DNA of 40,436 bases from assembly GCA_009602725.1 (NCBI GenBank), contig WELB01000263.1:1-40436 (forward strand). The letters run 5' to 3'. Of the stretch, positions 22,955 to 31,883 are shown in pieces. The notes beneath the pieces were generated by a model. The model ran no database searches. It saw only the letters and a program-made list of their open reading frames with translations, and was not told the origin of the DNA. How positions within the stretch are numbered: the first letter of the stretch is position 1; each line of letters begins with the position of its first letter. Source of the stretch: Spirogloea muscicola (Eukaryota; Streptophyta; Zygnematophyceae; Spirogloeales; Spirogloeaceae). A program made the translations under genes and the position numbers.

Positions 22955-23041
22955 ACCTTCTTTCTTCGGCTTTGGACACTGTCCATTCCTTGTGGGCTGG
23001 CTTTGCGAGCCCCTCTTCTCTATGGGCGCGAGCCCTTTCTT
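22898..23041 (+). mobile_element. Complete retroelement 3' UTR with terminal hairpin
   Basis: Follows the TGA at 22895-22897. In order: TCGTCTTGTGTTTGTAGTG, TAGTCCTTTTTTGG, GGACACTGTCC, GGGCTGGCTTTGCGAGCCCC and TATGGGCGCGAGCCC. It is homologous along its length to the 129-bp insertion at 27194-27322, and the next retroelement fragment starts immediately after it. Confidence 0.75.
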
Positions 23042-23467
23042 GTGGTCACCACTGATGTAGTCGACCGCTCCAACCCGGGGCTTTCTGCCTCGCGGGCTGG
23101 CCACGCTGCGGCGAAGGCCGCTCGCAGCAAGGCGGCCAAACACGCCGACCACCCGGCTGCCGATGAGTTCGTCCCCCTGGCTGTGGACGTGCACGGGGCT
23201 CTCGGATCCCACTGGCTCGACCTGTTGGCCAGGCTTGCACGGCGCGCTGTGTCCCCCAGGCGTGGTGAGCCGGCTGAATTCAACGCCGCTGGCTCGTGGG
23301 CTCAGGTATATCGTATGCACTTGTCCGTCTCCCTCCAGCGGTCCATTGCCCACGCCTTGCATCTGCGTGCTGGCCGTGCTCTCGCTGCGGCCTCCGGCTT
23401 TCGTCAGGGGGATAGTTTTCCGGCAGCTAGTCTGTCGGATGTGAGGCTCCTCACTCGTAACTACTGA
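23042..23467 (+). pseudogene. Retroelement C-terminal fragment, 5' truncated
   Basis: Open to the stop at 23465-23467. Starts within the nuclease-like core (VVTTDVVDRSNPG) and continues through KHADHPAADEFVPLAVDVHG, AQVYRMHLSVSLQRS and the terminal SLSDVRLLTRNY. All upstream protein (RT, linker, finger) is missing. The next 300 bp are its UTR. Confidence 0.7.
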
Positions 23468-23765
23468 GTGGTCCATCCTCCCCCGTTCTGCCATAGCCTC
23501 TTCAGGCCCCGCAGTCGCTGCTTAGCTCGTAGTTTGGCCCCTTCGAACCTTGTCAATCCTTTTCGGGCTGGCTTCTCACAGCCCTTGCCCCCATTTAGCC
23601 TTGTTTAGTTTGCACTCGCCTCTGCTTGAACTGTGTATTGGCTTGAATTGGCCTCCCTTTTCATTTCATGCGCCCCGCGCGCCTTTCTCTCATTGGGAGA
23701 GCCACTTCTTTCTTTCGTTTCTTGCCCCGGGCCGCCAGGCCGACCGTGTGCCCTGCAAACGACGC
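23468..23765 (+). mobile_element. Retroelement 3' UTR
   Basis: Contains CCTTGTCAATCCTTTTCGGG, a degenerate hairpin GGGCTGGCTTCTCACAGCCC at about 23568-23587, then TTGGCTTGAATTGGCCTCCC and the box CATTTCATGCGCCCCGCGCG. Confidence 0.65.
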
Positions 23766-23768
23766 CGA

Positions 23769-24086
23769 TCAGGTGGAATTAGCGGAGTCGATGCAGTCAG
23801 TTGTCACCACATCGGCGATGATGCGGGGACTGCCGCCGGGCGGGATGGCGACCAGGTCGGCGCTTCGAGTATGGGGCTGGCCGTCCGCGCCCAGCTGGAT
23901 GGGCATTATCGAGGTATTTTCCAGAGCCACCTTGAAGCCCGCCTCCATAAACCCCCCCTGCATGCCATCTCGCAGGAGATCGTGGGAACCGGTCCGCTCG
24001 CCCCCGTGCGCGCAACGGAGCATCTGCGCAGCCAGCTCCGCAGGGTCGGCGTGACGGACATCGCACTCGCACTGAGTGACGCCCAC
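23769..24086 (-). pseudogene. Retroelement finger/nuclease fragment, inverted
   Basis: On the minus strand: GVTQCECDVRHADPAELAAQ, then MLRCAHGGERTGSHDLLRDG and IADVVTTDCIDSANST. This covers the Cys-Cys-His-Cys finger and the start of the nuclease-like segment, truncated at both ends. Its 5' edge abuts the start of the next plus-strand copy. Confidence 0.7.
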
Positions 24087-25268
24087 GGCGGTCTCGGCTT
24101 GCGCCCGCTCGTCCGTTCCTGCCAGGCAGCGTGTCTCGGCAGCAGGCGCAGACAGCCGCCTCCGTGGCCCAGCGCTTCTTGGTCCACGGCCGGCGTGCTC
24201 TGGAGCAGGCGGTGGTGGAGGTAGAAACGGGTGTGCTGCCTTTCCAGGCGTCGCTACGCTCCGCTCAGCAGGAGCTGCTCGCGGCGCACCCGGACCTGGC
24301 GGGCCAGGCGGTCTCCCTTGCGCACCTCGCGCACACCGCCGACCTGCGCGTCCAAGCGCGATTCGCAGCCGCGATGGACAAGGCCGCCTTCACCACCGCC
24401 TTGCTGCAGCTCCCGGAGGCCGACCTGCGCGCGAGACTCCACTCGGCCTCTTCCCCGGGGGCCGCGCCGTGGCTCCAGGCCCTCCCCCTCAACGATGCCC
24501 TCACTCTCTCGGACGAGGTATTTCGCAGTGCCATCCACCGGCTCCTGGGCCTGCCGCCGCCATGCCTCCAGGGTGTGCGTCAGTGCGAATGTGGCGAGCG
24601 GGGGGCCGAGCCTGGGGAGCTGGCCGCTCATGTTCTGCGCTGTTCCCACGGCGGAGAGCAGACAGCGGCCCACGACCGCCTCCGGGATGCGATGCATGGC
24701 ATCCTGGTGGAGGCTGGCTTCTCGGTGGCAGCGGAGAACTCTGCTGTCAGGCCGCTCCAGCAAAGGGCCGACGGTCTCCACGCACGTCGCGTAAACCTTG
24801 TGGCCACCCCACAAGCTGGCGGGCCACGTCTTATCCTGGATGTGGTGACCACAGACGCATACGACCGCTCACACCCAGCCCAATGTGCCATCAAGGCTGG
24901 GTATGCGGTCGCCTGCGCCGCTCGAGCTAAGGAGCTCAAATGTGCTGATCCGCGGGAAGACGAGTACTTCCCGCTGGCCTATCGACACGCATGGGGCGTT
25001 GGGCGCTCGGTGGCTCGAGCTGCTCAATCAGCTCACCCGCCACGCCATCGTCCGCCGCTTCCATGGGGAGCCAGTGGACTTCCCTGCAGCCGGGTCGCTA
25101 GCGCCGGTGTACCGGATGCGCTTGGCCGTCTCGCTGCAGAGGTCTATGGCCCGCGCGCTGCACCTGCGTGCCGGCAGAGCCCTCGCTGCTGCTTCTGGCT
25201 CTGGCCAGGGGACCCACTTCCAGGAGCCTAGCTTCTCTGACCTGAGGCTGCTTAGCAGGGGTTACTGA
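24080..25268 (+). pseudogene. Longest retroelement copy: linker, CCHC finger, PD-(D/E)XK-like domain
   Basis: Plus-strand remnant starting DAHGGLGLRPLVRSC, a segment that follows the reverse transcriptase in such elements. After a frameshift near 24130 it continues in one frame: QAVSLAHLAHTADLRVQARF (linker), CLQGVRQCECGERG with HVLRC (finger, about 24570-24640), LILDVVTTDAYDRSHP and AKELKCAD (nuclease-like, about 24830-24950). One extra T in GGCCTATCGACACG (about 24980) shifts the frame, and the rest, ending SFSDLRLLSRGY, follows in another frame to TGA at 25266-25268. No reverse transcriptase motif is present. The family would be a non-LTR retrotransposon with a restriction-like endonuclease; this rests on motif order. 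Confidence 0.75.
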
Positions 25269-25307
25269 GTAATACGTAGCTGCTTTGTTACTTGTTGTGC
25301 TTGGTTT

Positions 25308-26080
25308 TCTTACCCTCCCGGATGAGGCGTTCCGCAGTGCCGTCCACCGGCTCCTGGGCTTGCCGCCGCCATGCCTCCAGGGCGTGCAACAGTGTGAGTG
25401 TGGTGAGCGAGGGGCCGAGCAGGGGGAGCTGGCCGCTCATGTTCTGCGCTGTTCCCACGGCGGAGAGCGGACCGCGGCCCATGACCATCTCAGGGATGCG
25501 ATGCATGGCATCCTTGTGGAGGCGGGCTTCTCGGTGGCAGCCGAGAACTCTGCCGTCATGCCGCTCCAGCAACGGGCCGACGGTCTCCACGCTCGTCGCG
25601 TGGACCTTGTGGCCACCCCACCGGCAGGCGGGCCACGTCTTCTCCTGGACGTGGTGACCACCGACTCCTATGACCGCTCCCATCCAACCCAGTGTGCCAC
25701 CAAAGCTGGGTATGCGGCAGCCTGCGCAGCTCGGGCCAAGGAGCTAAAATACGCAGATCACCCGCGGGACGACGAGTTCTTCCCGCTCGCCATCGATACG
25801 CACGGGGCGCTGGGCGCTCGGTGGCTCGAGCTGCTCAACCAGCTCTCTCGTCACGCCATTGCCCGCCGCTTTCATGGGGAGCCGGTGGACTCCCATGCAG
25901 CAGGGTCGCTAGCGCAGGTGTACCGCATGCGCTAGGCCGTCTCGCTGCAGAGGTCTATGGCCCGCGCGCTGCACCTGCGTGCAGGCAGAGCCCTCGCTGC
26001 TGCCTCTGGCTCTGGCCAGGGGACCCGCTTCCAGGAACCCAGTCTCTCTGACCTGAGGCTGCTTAGCAGGGGTTACTGAG
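25308..26080 (+). pseudogene. Second, tandem retroelement copy with one nonsense codon
   Basis: Matches 24507-25268 at roughly 90% by eye, offset 807-812 bp. It lacks the frameshift of the first copy, reading EFFPLAIDTHGALG intact, but has TAG at 25933-25935 where the first copy has a Leu codon (YRMR, stop, AVSLQRS). It ends SLSDLRLLSRGY, TGA 26078-26080. It starts about 40 bp after the first copy's stop, so the first copy lost most of its UTR. Confidence 0.78.
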
Positions 26081-26405
26081 TGCTTCGTAGCTGCTTCGCT
26101 TCTTTTCTGTGCTTGTTGTTCTTCGTACTTCCCCTGGCCCCTTCTCGTCCTTTGTACATTCTTTTCTGGGCTGGCTTTTTCCAGCCCCTATCCTCAATGG
26201 GCGAGCCCTTCTCTCGTTTTCTTAACGCTTCTTCTGGGCCCCTTCTCGTACTTCGTTCCTTCTTTTTTGGGCTGGCTTTTCCAGCCCATATCCTCAATGG
26301 GCGAGCCCTTCCTATTAGTCACTTTCTGCGCCCTCCGGCTCCTTCAGACCTTGTCCATTCCTTCGGGCTGGCCTCTCACAGCCACCAGTCAATTTGGACG
26401 CGCTT
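26081..26405 (+). repeat. Three consecutive retroelement 3' UTR hairpins
   Basis: Perfect stems at 26168-26187 (GGGCTGGCTTTTTCCAGCCC) and 26269-26287 (GGGCTGG-CTTTT-CCAGCCC), and a weaker one at about 26368-26386. The first two are each followed by ATCCTCAATGGGCGAGCCCT, the terminal sequence. Each is preceded by CCCCTTCTCGTNCTT..TTC, so this is a stack of UTR-only copies. Confidence 0.8.
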
Positions 26406-26409
26406 TCAC

Positions 26410-26640
26410 ACGGAGGGAGGAGGCCCGCGAGCCTGTGGACCGCCGTCCTGCAGACCTCATTGGGCATGGTGAGCGCTGCGTAGGATGGGAGCGCTGATAA
26501 CCACGCCGCCGCCAGGGGAGGAGGCTGAGAGAAGCCGGGCGCGCCCGCGAAGGTCAGACGGAGGGAGAAGCTCCACCACCTGGTCAGAGGCCGCTTTTTC
26601 AACCAGCGCCGTGAAGCGTGCCTGGGCGGGGGGGGGAGAG
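26410..26640 (-). pseudogene. Retroelement linker fragment, inverted
   Basis: On the minus strand: QARFTALVEKAASDQVVELL, RLLSASSPGGGV and VCRTAVHRLAGLLPP, matching the linker upstream of the finger in the longest copy. Truncated on both sides. Confidence 0.6.
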
Positions 26641-27975
26641 AGAAGGCGCGCGGAGCGCATGAAATGAAAGGGAGGACAACTCAAGCCAACACTTCACCAG
26701 CCAGAGTCTAGTGCAAAGTAAACAAGGCTACATAACACGGAGACCTAAAGTAAGGTGCCTAAGGTAACAGAGTCACATTAGTACCCACGGGTGAGCATAA
26801 CAAATCCGACAAGCTAACTTGGGGAGCAAAAGCGCTGCCACGAAAGCCGGAGGCCTGACCTTAGATCGCGCCCTGCACGTTGATGAAGAGCCAATGCTTG
26901 CGAGCGCTGCAAACTAAGCCAAAGCCGCATTCTACAATATGCAACTAAGGCCTGCGGAATGCTGGAGTGGCCCAAGCTGCCCCCCCGACTTCGACGACGC
27001 GCATCAACCAGCCGGGCCAGATGCTGGATCAGGGAGGACCATTTCACTCCGTAGCCTCCGGAGATATCCGTGGCACACGGACAAAACTGGTCCCCTCGGG
27101 GATGGTCCTGGTAGTGCCGCTCCTTCTTGGGCTCCGCGCTGGACGTGGCCCAGCCAGACACGGTTGACGTGGGTGCGCCAGCCTTGTATGCATGTTGTCT
27201 GTGTTGTATGTGTTTTGTAGTGTAGTCCTTTTTCCGGCTCCTCCTTCTTTGGCTTTGGACATTGTCCATTCCTTTCTGGGCTGGCTTTGCCAGCCCCTCT
27301 TCTCTATGGGCGCGCACTTCTTTTGTATGCATCGATCAGGACCACGTCCAGGAGCAGACGAGGCCCACCGCCCCGGGGGGTGGCGACCACGCCCCGGGGG
27401 GTGGCGATTACGTCCAGACGCCGCACGTATGGCTTGCCGCGCCTTCAGGAGATTGGCATGATGCCGGACACCTCCATCGCCCGATGATACCCCGCCTCTC
27501 GCACAATTCCAAACATAGTATCCCTGAGTAAGTCGTGGGAGGCAATGCGCTCACCCCCCTCAACACATTTCAGCATGTGCGCAGCAAGAGCGAGCTTGTC
27601 ATCGGCAATATGGCCACACTCGCACTGGCGGATGCCAGCCAAGCAAGGTGGGGGAGGCCGTGGTGGTGATGGAGCGCTGTACGAAACAGGTTGTCTGAGA
27701 GCCGAAGGGACTTGTATATCGGCAGAGCATTTAATCACTCGGACGCGCCCGGGGCCTGATGGAAAGGAGCCGGGTGAGGCCTCGTCCATCGTCCTTGAGC
27801 AGTCCCTTCAGTTCGGAGGCGGCCTGCACGTCCGCAGCGTGAGTGTAATGGGCATGCGTTTTCCTGTCGGAACAGCGTGCCCGTGCCACAAAAGCTGCAT
27901 GACCCTCTGCAAGTGTTGGTAAGGAGCGCGAGAGGTCACGTGGTGCTGCGGTCAGAGAGAGCTGGAAGGGCAAGT
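26641..27975 (-). pseudogene. Older retroelement copy interrupted by a UTR-only insertion
   Basis: Read on the minus strand from 27975: linker (LPFQLSLTAAPRDLSRSLP), finger (GIRQCECGH..HMLKC), an in-frame stop, then GPRLLLDVVLIDA at about 27370-27330. Bases 27194-27322 are a foreign insertion, after which the frame resumes AYKAGAPTSTVSGWA, ERHYQDHPRGDQF, CRMRLWLSLQRSQALALHQR and, after a one-base loss, MLTRGY with TAA at 26780-26778. The UTR with CCTTAGGCACCTTA and CATGCGCTCCGCGCGCC follows to 26641. A 21-bp in-frame duplication (ATPRGVV) lies near 27370-27410. Confidence 0.78.
27194..27322 (+). mobile_element. 129-bp 3'-UTR-only retroelement insertion with 10-bp target-site duplication
   Basis: Flanked by TTGTATGCAT at 27184-27193 and 27323-27332. 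In plus sense it carries TTTGTAGTGTAGTCC, GGACATTGTCC, the hairpin GGGCTGG-CTTTG-CCAGCCC (27278-27296) and the terminal TATGGGCGCGCACTTCTT, with no poly(A). Deleting it together with one flank copy restores the older minus-strand frame (LIDA-YKAG). The homologous unit at 22898-23041 follows a retroelement stop codon, so this is the bare 3' tail of that family or a SINE sharing it. Confidence 0.85.
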
Positions 27976-28345
27976 TTCCTGGTAGCGAGGTGCAGAGCAG
28001 AGAAAGCTCCTACACTACTCTGACTACGCCCGCAGTGACCATCTCCTACCAGCCGCGAGTGACACTTTCGGCTGCAAGGATCCTCGCTTCCATATGCTAC
28101 TGCAGGATATTGCAAGTCTGGGATATGCTCGACGTGAGGATATGCTTCCAGCTCAGATGGGCATGCCGGCAGCCTAATTGTCATTCTTGCGTCATCGAGT
28201 GTCAGCTTGCCTGCAGCGAGTTCAGGCTCATGCGTTGCATCAGAAAGCTGGTCGAGCCTTAGCTGGTAGTTCAAGAGCTTGTCGATTGCCGTCCGGTATT
28301 CGGGCATCAGTTAGCGACCTCCATGTGCTGACTCGTGCTTACTGA
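27976..28345 (+). pseudogene. Retroelement C-terminal fragment, second subfamily
   Basis: Plus strand, starting near REKLLHYSDYARSDHLLPA and running through DMLPAQMGMPAA (in-frame stop), RVSACLQRVQAHALHQKAG and SVSDLHVLTRAY with TGA at about 28342-28344. It resembles the inverted copy at 28555-29010 more than the copies at 24-26 kb. Its 5' edge abuts the older minus-strand copy head-to-head. Confidence 0.68.
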
Positions 28346-28554
28346 GTGGGTCAGCTTAGCAGCAGGCGATGTACATTTGTCAATGTGCTTGCCTTGCACT
28401 TGGCCACACAGGCCCTTCATCTCTTAGAACACGCGCTTTCTCCTGGTGCAAGAAGAATTAGATTTCGTGTATTTGAAACAGACGAAGGCCAAATGGCCAA
28501 GTACAAAGGCAAGCACATCTTAAGACCTACATAACCTCCAGTAGATTGACCCGC
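28346..28554. mobile_element. Converging 3' UTRs of two retroelement copies
   Basis: Lies between two tails pointing at each other. Bases 28440-28555, inverted, match 3103-3190 (GCCATTTGGCCTTCGTTTGT). No hairpin of the GGGCTGG type is seen in this subfamily's UTR. Confidence 0.55.
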
Positions 28555-29010
28555 TCAGAAACCACGGGTCAAAACATAAAGGTCGCTAACCGATGCCTGG
28601 ATACTAGATGGCAGATACGAAGCCCTTCTGCTACCAACTAGAGCTCGCCCAGCTCTGGTGCAAAGCATTAGCCTGAGCACGCTGCAAACAGGCCGAAACT
28701 CGTCGTCGCAACGACAGATAAGCAGCTGGCAAGCCCATCTCAGCCGGGAACACATCTGCATGTCGTGTGTAGCCTAGATTGGCTATGTTTTGAAGGAGAG
28801 TAAGGAAACGAGGACCTAAGCAGCCAAAGATGTCGATTGCTGCTGGCAAGAGCTGATTACATCGGGGGCAATCGGAGTAGTGCTGCAACTTTCTTTGTTC
28901 AGCACTGCCCACTGCGTGGCCAGCGATGTGTGTCGATGCTGGACCTTTATAGGCCTCCGTAACCACAATATCGAAATGGAGTGAACGAGGTCCGCAGGGG
29001 CCAGCAAAGA
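28555..29010 (-). pseudogene. Retroelement C-terminal fragment, second subfamily, inverted
   Basis: Minus strand from about 29000: FDIVVTEAYKGPASTH, QRKLQHYSDCPRCNQLLPAA, RVSACLQRAQANALHQ, then a frameshift and SVSDLYVLTRGF to the stop at 28555. The VVTEAYKGPAST stretch corresponds to the AYKAGAPTST junction restored at 27184-27332. Confidence 0.7.
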
Positions 29011-29120
29011 ATGGACAATGGGCAATGGGCAAAGGGCCCGAGCACCGAGCGACTCCAGGGGCCAAACGGGTGCCCAGTCTGCCCTGTTTGTTAGGCAGCC
29101 GCAGGTCTGCGAAACTGGCC

Positions 29121-29244
29121 TCCGGGGAGTTCCTTCTTTTTTGGGCTGGCTTTTCCAGCCCCTATCCTCAATGGGCGAGCCCTTCCGGGGCTGGCCTCTC
29201 CCAGCCACCAGTTAATCTGGCCGCGCTTGCTCTCTTCCGGGGAG
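29121..29244 (+). mobile_element. Retroelement hairpin pair just upstream of TAP46
   Basis: Perfect stem GGGCTGG-CTTTT-CCAGCCC at 29143-29161, the terminal ATCCTCAATGGGCGAGCCCT, then a second hairpin GGGGCTGGCCTCTCCCAGCC at about 29187-29206. Direct repeats TCCGGGGAG at 29121-29129 and 29236-29244 could be a target-site duplication, though TCCGGGG also occurs inside (29184-29190). The downstream flank is 46 bp from the TAP46 start codon. Confidence 0.65.
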
Positions 29245-29290
29245 CGGGTCTCGAAGCCGCTGCTCGGGGCTGGCCCGCCCCCCGGCCCCT

Positions 29291-31712
29291 ATGGCCTCCG
29301 CCGCCGCGCCCGGGGTGCGCGCCCTCGACCTGCCGCTGGCGCACCTCTTCNCCCAGGTCCCTGCCCGGCCCTCCGCACTCCCAGCCTCCCCTCCCGCCTC
29401 GGCTCCTCCGCCTCAGGCTCCGCCCGGCCCCCGCGCCGCCGCTCCGCAGGCCCAGGAGGAGCGCCTGCAGTGGGCGCGCGGTGCGCTGGAGGAGTGCGAG
29501 CGGCGGTGCGACGCGCTGGCGCTCTTCTCGCCCAACGAGGACGCCGACGACGTGCCGTCCGCGCACCTCCGGTACCTGCTGGTGCGCCGCCGGCCCCACC
29601 AGCAGCCTGCCCCCGCGCCGGCTTTGCTCTCGGGGCCCTAACTGCCGCCACCCTCCGTGCCCAGGTGCCCTACCTGCTGGCCGACGTCACGCTAAGGCTC
29701 CGTGGCGACGGCGCCGTGGCCCGCCTCTCCCTCGTCCGTGCTGCTCGCCTCAGCTTCGAGGTCGACGCGAGCCCTCAGCTCTCACGGCGTTCATGAACGG
29801 GAGCGGCCTGCAGCGCTTCTGCTGCCTGTAGCTCCGCACGGTGCCCCGGCGACCACTGCAGCCGCCGAGCGGGCGGCTCATGCGGGCCCCTCCCTTGCAG
29901 GCCTTTGTAGCTCGATGCGAGGCCAAGGGCCTGGTCTCCCGGGAGGAGCGCCAATCTCTCTCGGCAGAGGCTCCTGTGGAGCCAAGGTCTCGCAGAGATC
30001 TCAAGGTGACTGGACACTGCTGCTGGCCTCCAAGGACCTGCACAGTTACCGAGTCATGGTGGCTGTCGAGCACGCTCACAAGGTTGCTGTGCAGGCAATG
30101 TGCAGTTACTTGGTGGTCATGCGGGCTGCTGTTGATCAGTGCGTGCTCCATCATCGCCGACCACTCAACCAGGTCTCACCAACTGCAGGTCTCCAGATTC
30201 CGGCGGCAGCGGGCTGCTGAGCTGCAGCTGCAAGCGAATGAGGCCCGCCGGCTGGCCCAAGGGAGGCAAGGCGGGGCTGGAGATGGCAAAGCGGATTGCA
30301 CTGGCGCTGCGGAGGCAAATGGTGGGGATGAGCAGGATGAGCGCGAGGTGAGCACGTGAGGTATTCTGGTGATGTGCTCACGGGGCACTGCAGGCAGCTG
30401 TGTACCTTTTCAAGCTGGCAGCATGCTCTTTGGGCCCCATTGAACGGGCCGGGCAGAGCCAAAGGGCATTTGCTCTGCAGTCCCTGTTGCTCTGGGAACG
30501 GCCATATGAGCCAGGAGGAGTGCTGCAGGCTTGGTAGTTCTTGTGCAAGGTCACACGGTATTCCAACCGTGGGGCAGTGTATATAGGCTCATCATCAGCG
30601 TGCCCTGCTTTGGGCTTCGTGCTGGTGACTGCCTGATACATGTTGGCCTCCCCTCCTGTTCTGGCAATTGCAGGCTTGGTTGCTGCAGCTCCAGCTAGCC
30701 ATCTTCCAAGTAAGCACTCTCTCTGGATGAAGCCACTGGACCTCTGCAATCGAAGCATGACTAGTAACTGCTGCAGCCTAGTGAGACAGAGGCAGCCTGG
30801 GGGGGCCTGCAATGTCTTGGGCTCCAGTTGCAGACGGGGCCAGCCTGCCATTGTATGGGCAACTTATGTCCGCTCAGTGCCTCCCTTGCAGGCCGTGAAC
30901 TCGCTGGACGTGCTAAAGCGTGAAGAGGAGATGCTGTTGGCAGTAGCCACTGACCCCAGGATAGACGGGGTACCCTTCTTATCTCATACAGACGCATCGA
31001 GTGGTTGCAATTGCAGGCAATGCTCAATGTTGCCTTAGCTAGCTCCACAATGTGTCCTTGATGTCATGCAAGAGATGTCATCTGTCGTACTCAGAGGAAT
31101 GTGATGTTACTCTGCTGTGAGTAACTTTATGTTTGAGTATGCGGCGATGGTGATCTGTAATTGCTGCAGGTCTCAAGGGAGGCGTTGGATGATCGCACAA
31201 CTGCTGCAGAAGCCAGGCACAAGGAGATGGTGGCAGGAGCGAACACAAAATCCTCTTCTGTGTCCTCAGCTGCCGAGCCCATCGCCTGTGCTACTCATGC
31301 ACGTGACGTGATTGAAGGTCGAGCTGCTGTTGCCCACGTTCACCGGCACCAAGGTGTTCGCTTGCCGCTGACAACAGCATTTGGCCCTGTGAGTGCGATG
31401 ATAGGAGGCGCTCGGCCTTCAACGATGCAGGAACAGGTGGCTGCTCGAGTATTTCAGCCAAGCCACAGCCTTCCCAGCATGAGCATAGAGCAGGCTGCAG
31501 ACTATGAGCTGCAGATGATGCAAGCTGTGAATGAGCAGGCCAGCCGCCTGCGGCCACAAGTCATCTCATCTGCTGCTAGTCAGGGCCCAGAAGCAAGCAG
31601 CAGCGATGATGAGGATGACGAGGAGAGCATCTACCGAGCTAGACGGTGGGATGACTGGAAAGATGAGCACCCTCGTGGAGCAGGCAATAGCAAGCTGACA
31701 CCTTGTGGCTGA
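29291..31712 (+). CDS. TAP46: TAP46/IGBP1 (alpha-4) regulatory subunit of PP2A-type phosphatases
   Basis: Binds catalytic subunits of PP2A, PP4 and PP6 and acts in TOR signalling. Exons: 29291-29356, 29450-29581, 29665-29760, 29901-30005, 30189-30347, 30674-30709, 30892-30969, 31170-31712; every intron is phase 0 and the product is 404 residues, close to plant TAP46. Recognisable segments: ALFSPNEDADDVPSAHLRYL with LLVPYLLADVTLRL (helical repeat), VSRFRRQRAAELQLQ, AWLLQLQLAIFQAVNSLDVL, HARDVIEGRAAV, EQVAARVFQPSHSLPSMSIE and the hallmark C-terminus RRWDDWKDEHPRGAG ending LTPCG. Base 29351 is ambiguous and affects only codon 21 (NCC). The stop is 171 bp from the HUS1 stop on the other strand. 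Confidence 0.94.
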
Positions 31713-31883
31713 GTCTGAGGTCTTAGAGCTCGGCAAATACAAGCAATTCGACACCGTCTGATTCCAACGAGGGGTCCTTCAGATCAAGTTGTTCATAGTT
31801 GTACAGGTCAAGTAATTGAGAAGCAGCAGAACAGGCTCCAAGAAGCAACTTTCTAGAGATGTTAGTCATGTGCGTTGTAAATC
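31713..31883. other. Short tail-to-tail intergenic region of TAP46 and HUS1
   Basis: Only 171 bp separate two facing stop codons, so the two 3' UTRs probably overlap. No repeats are seen. Confidence 0.5.

Noticed and set aside
22418-23494. Minus-strand frame of 358 codons
   Set aside because: It reads through several retroelement fragments in different orientations; only the last part (from about 22760) is true family sequence.
27340-28345. Twin-priming inversion (inverted 5' segment followed by sense 3' segment)
   Set aside because: The minus-strand part continues, apart from the 129-bp insertion, to its own stop codon and UTR at 26641, so it is an independent copy and not the inverted half of the plus-strand fragment.
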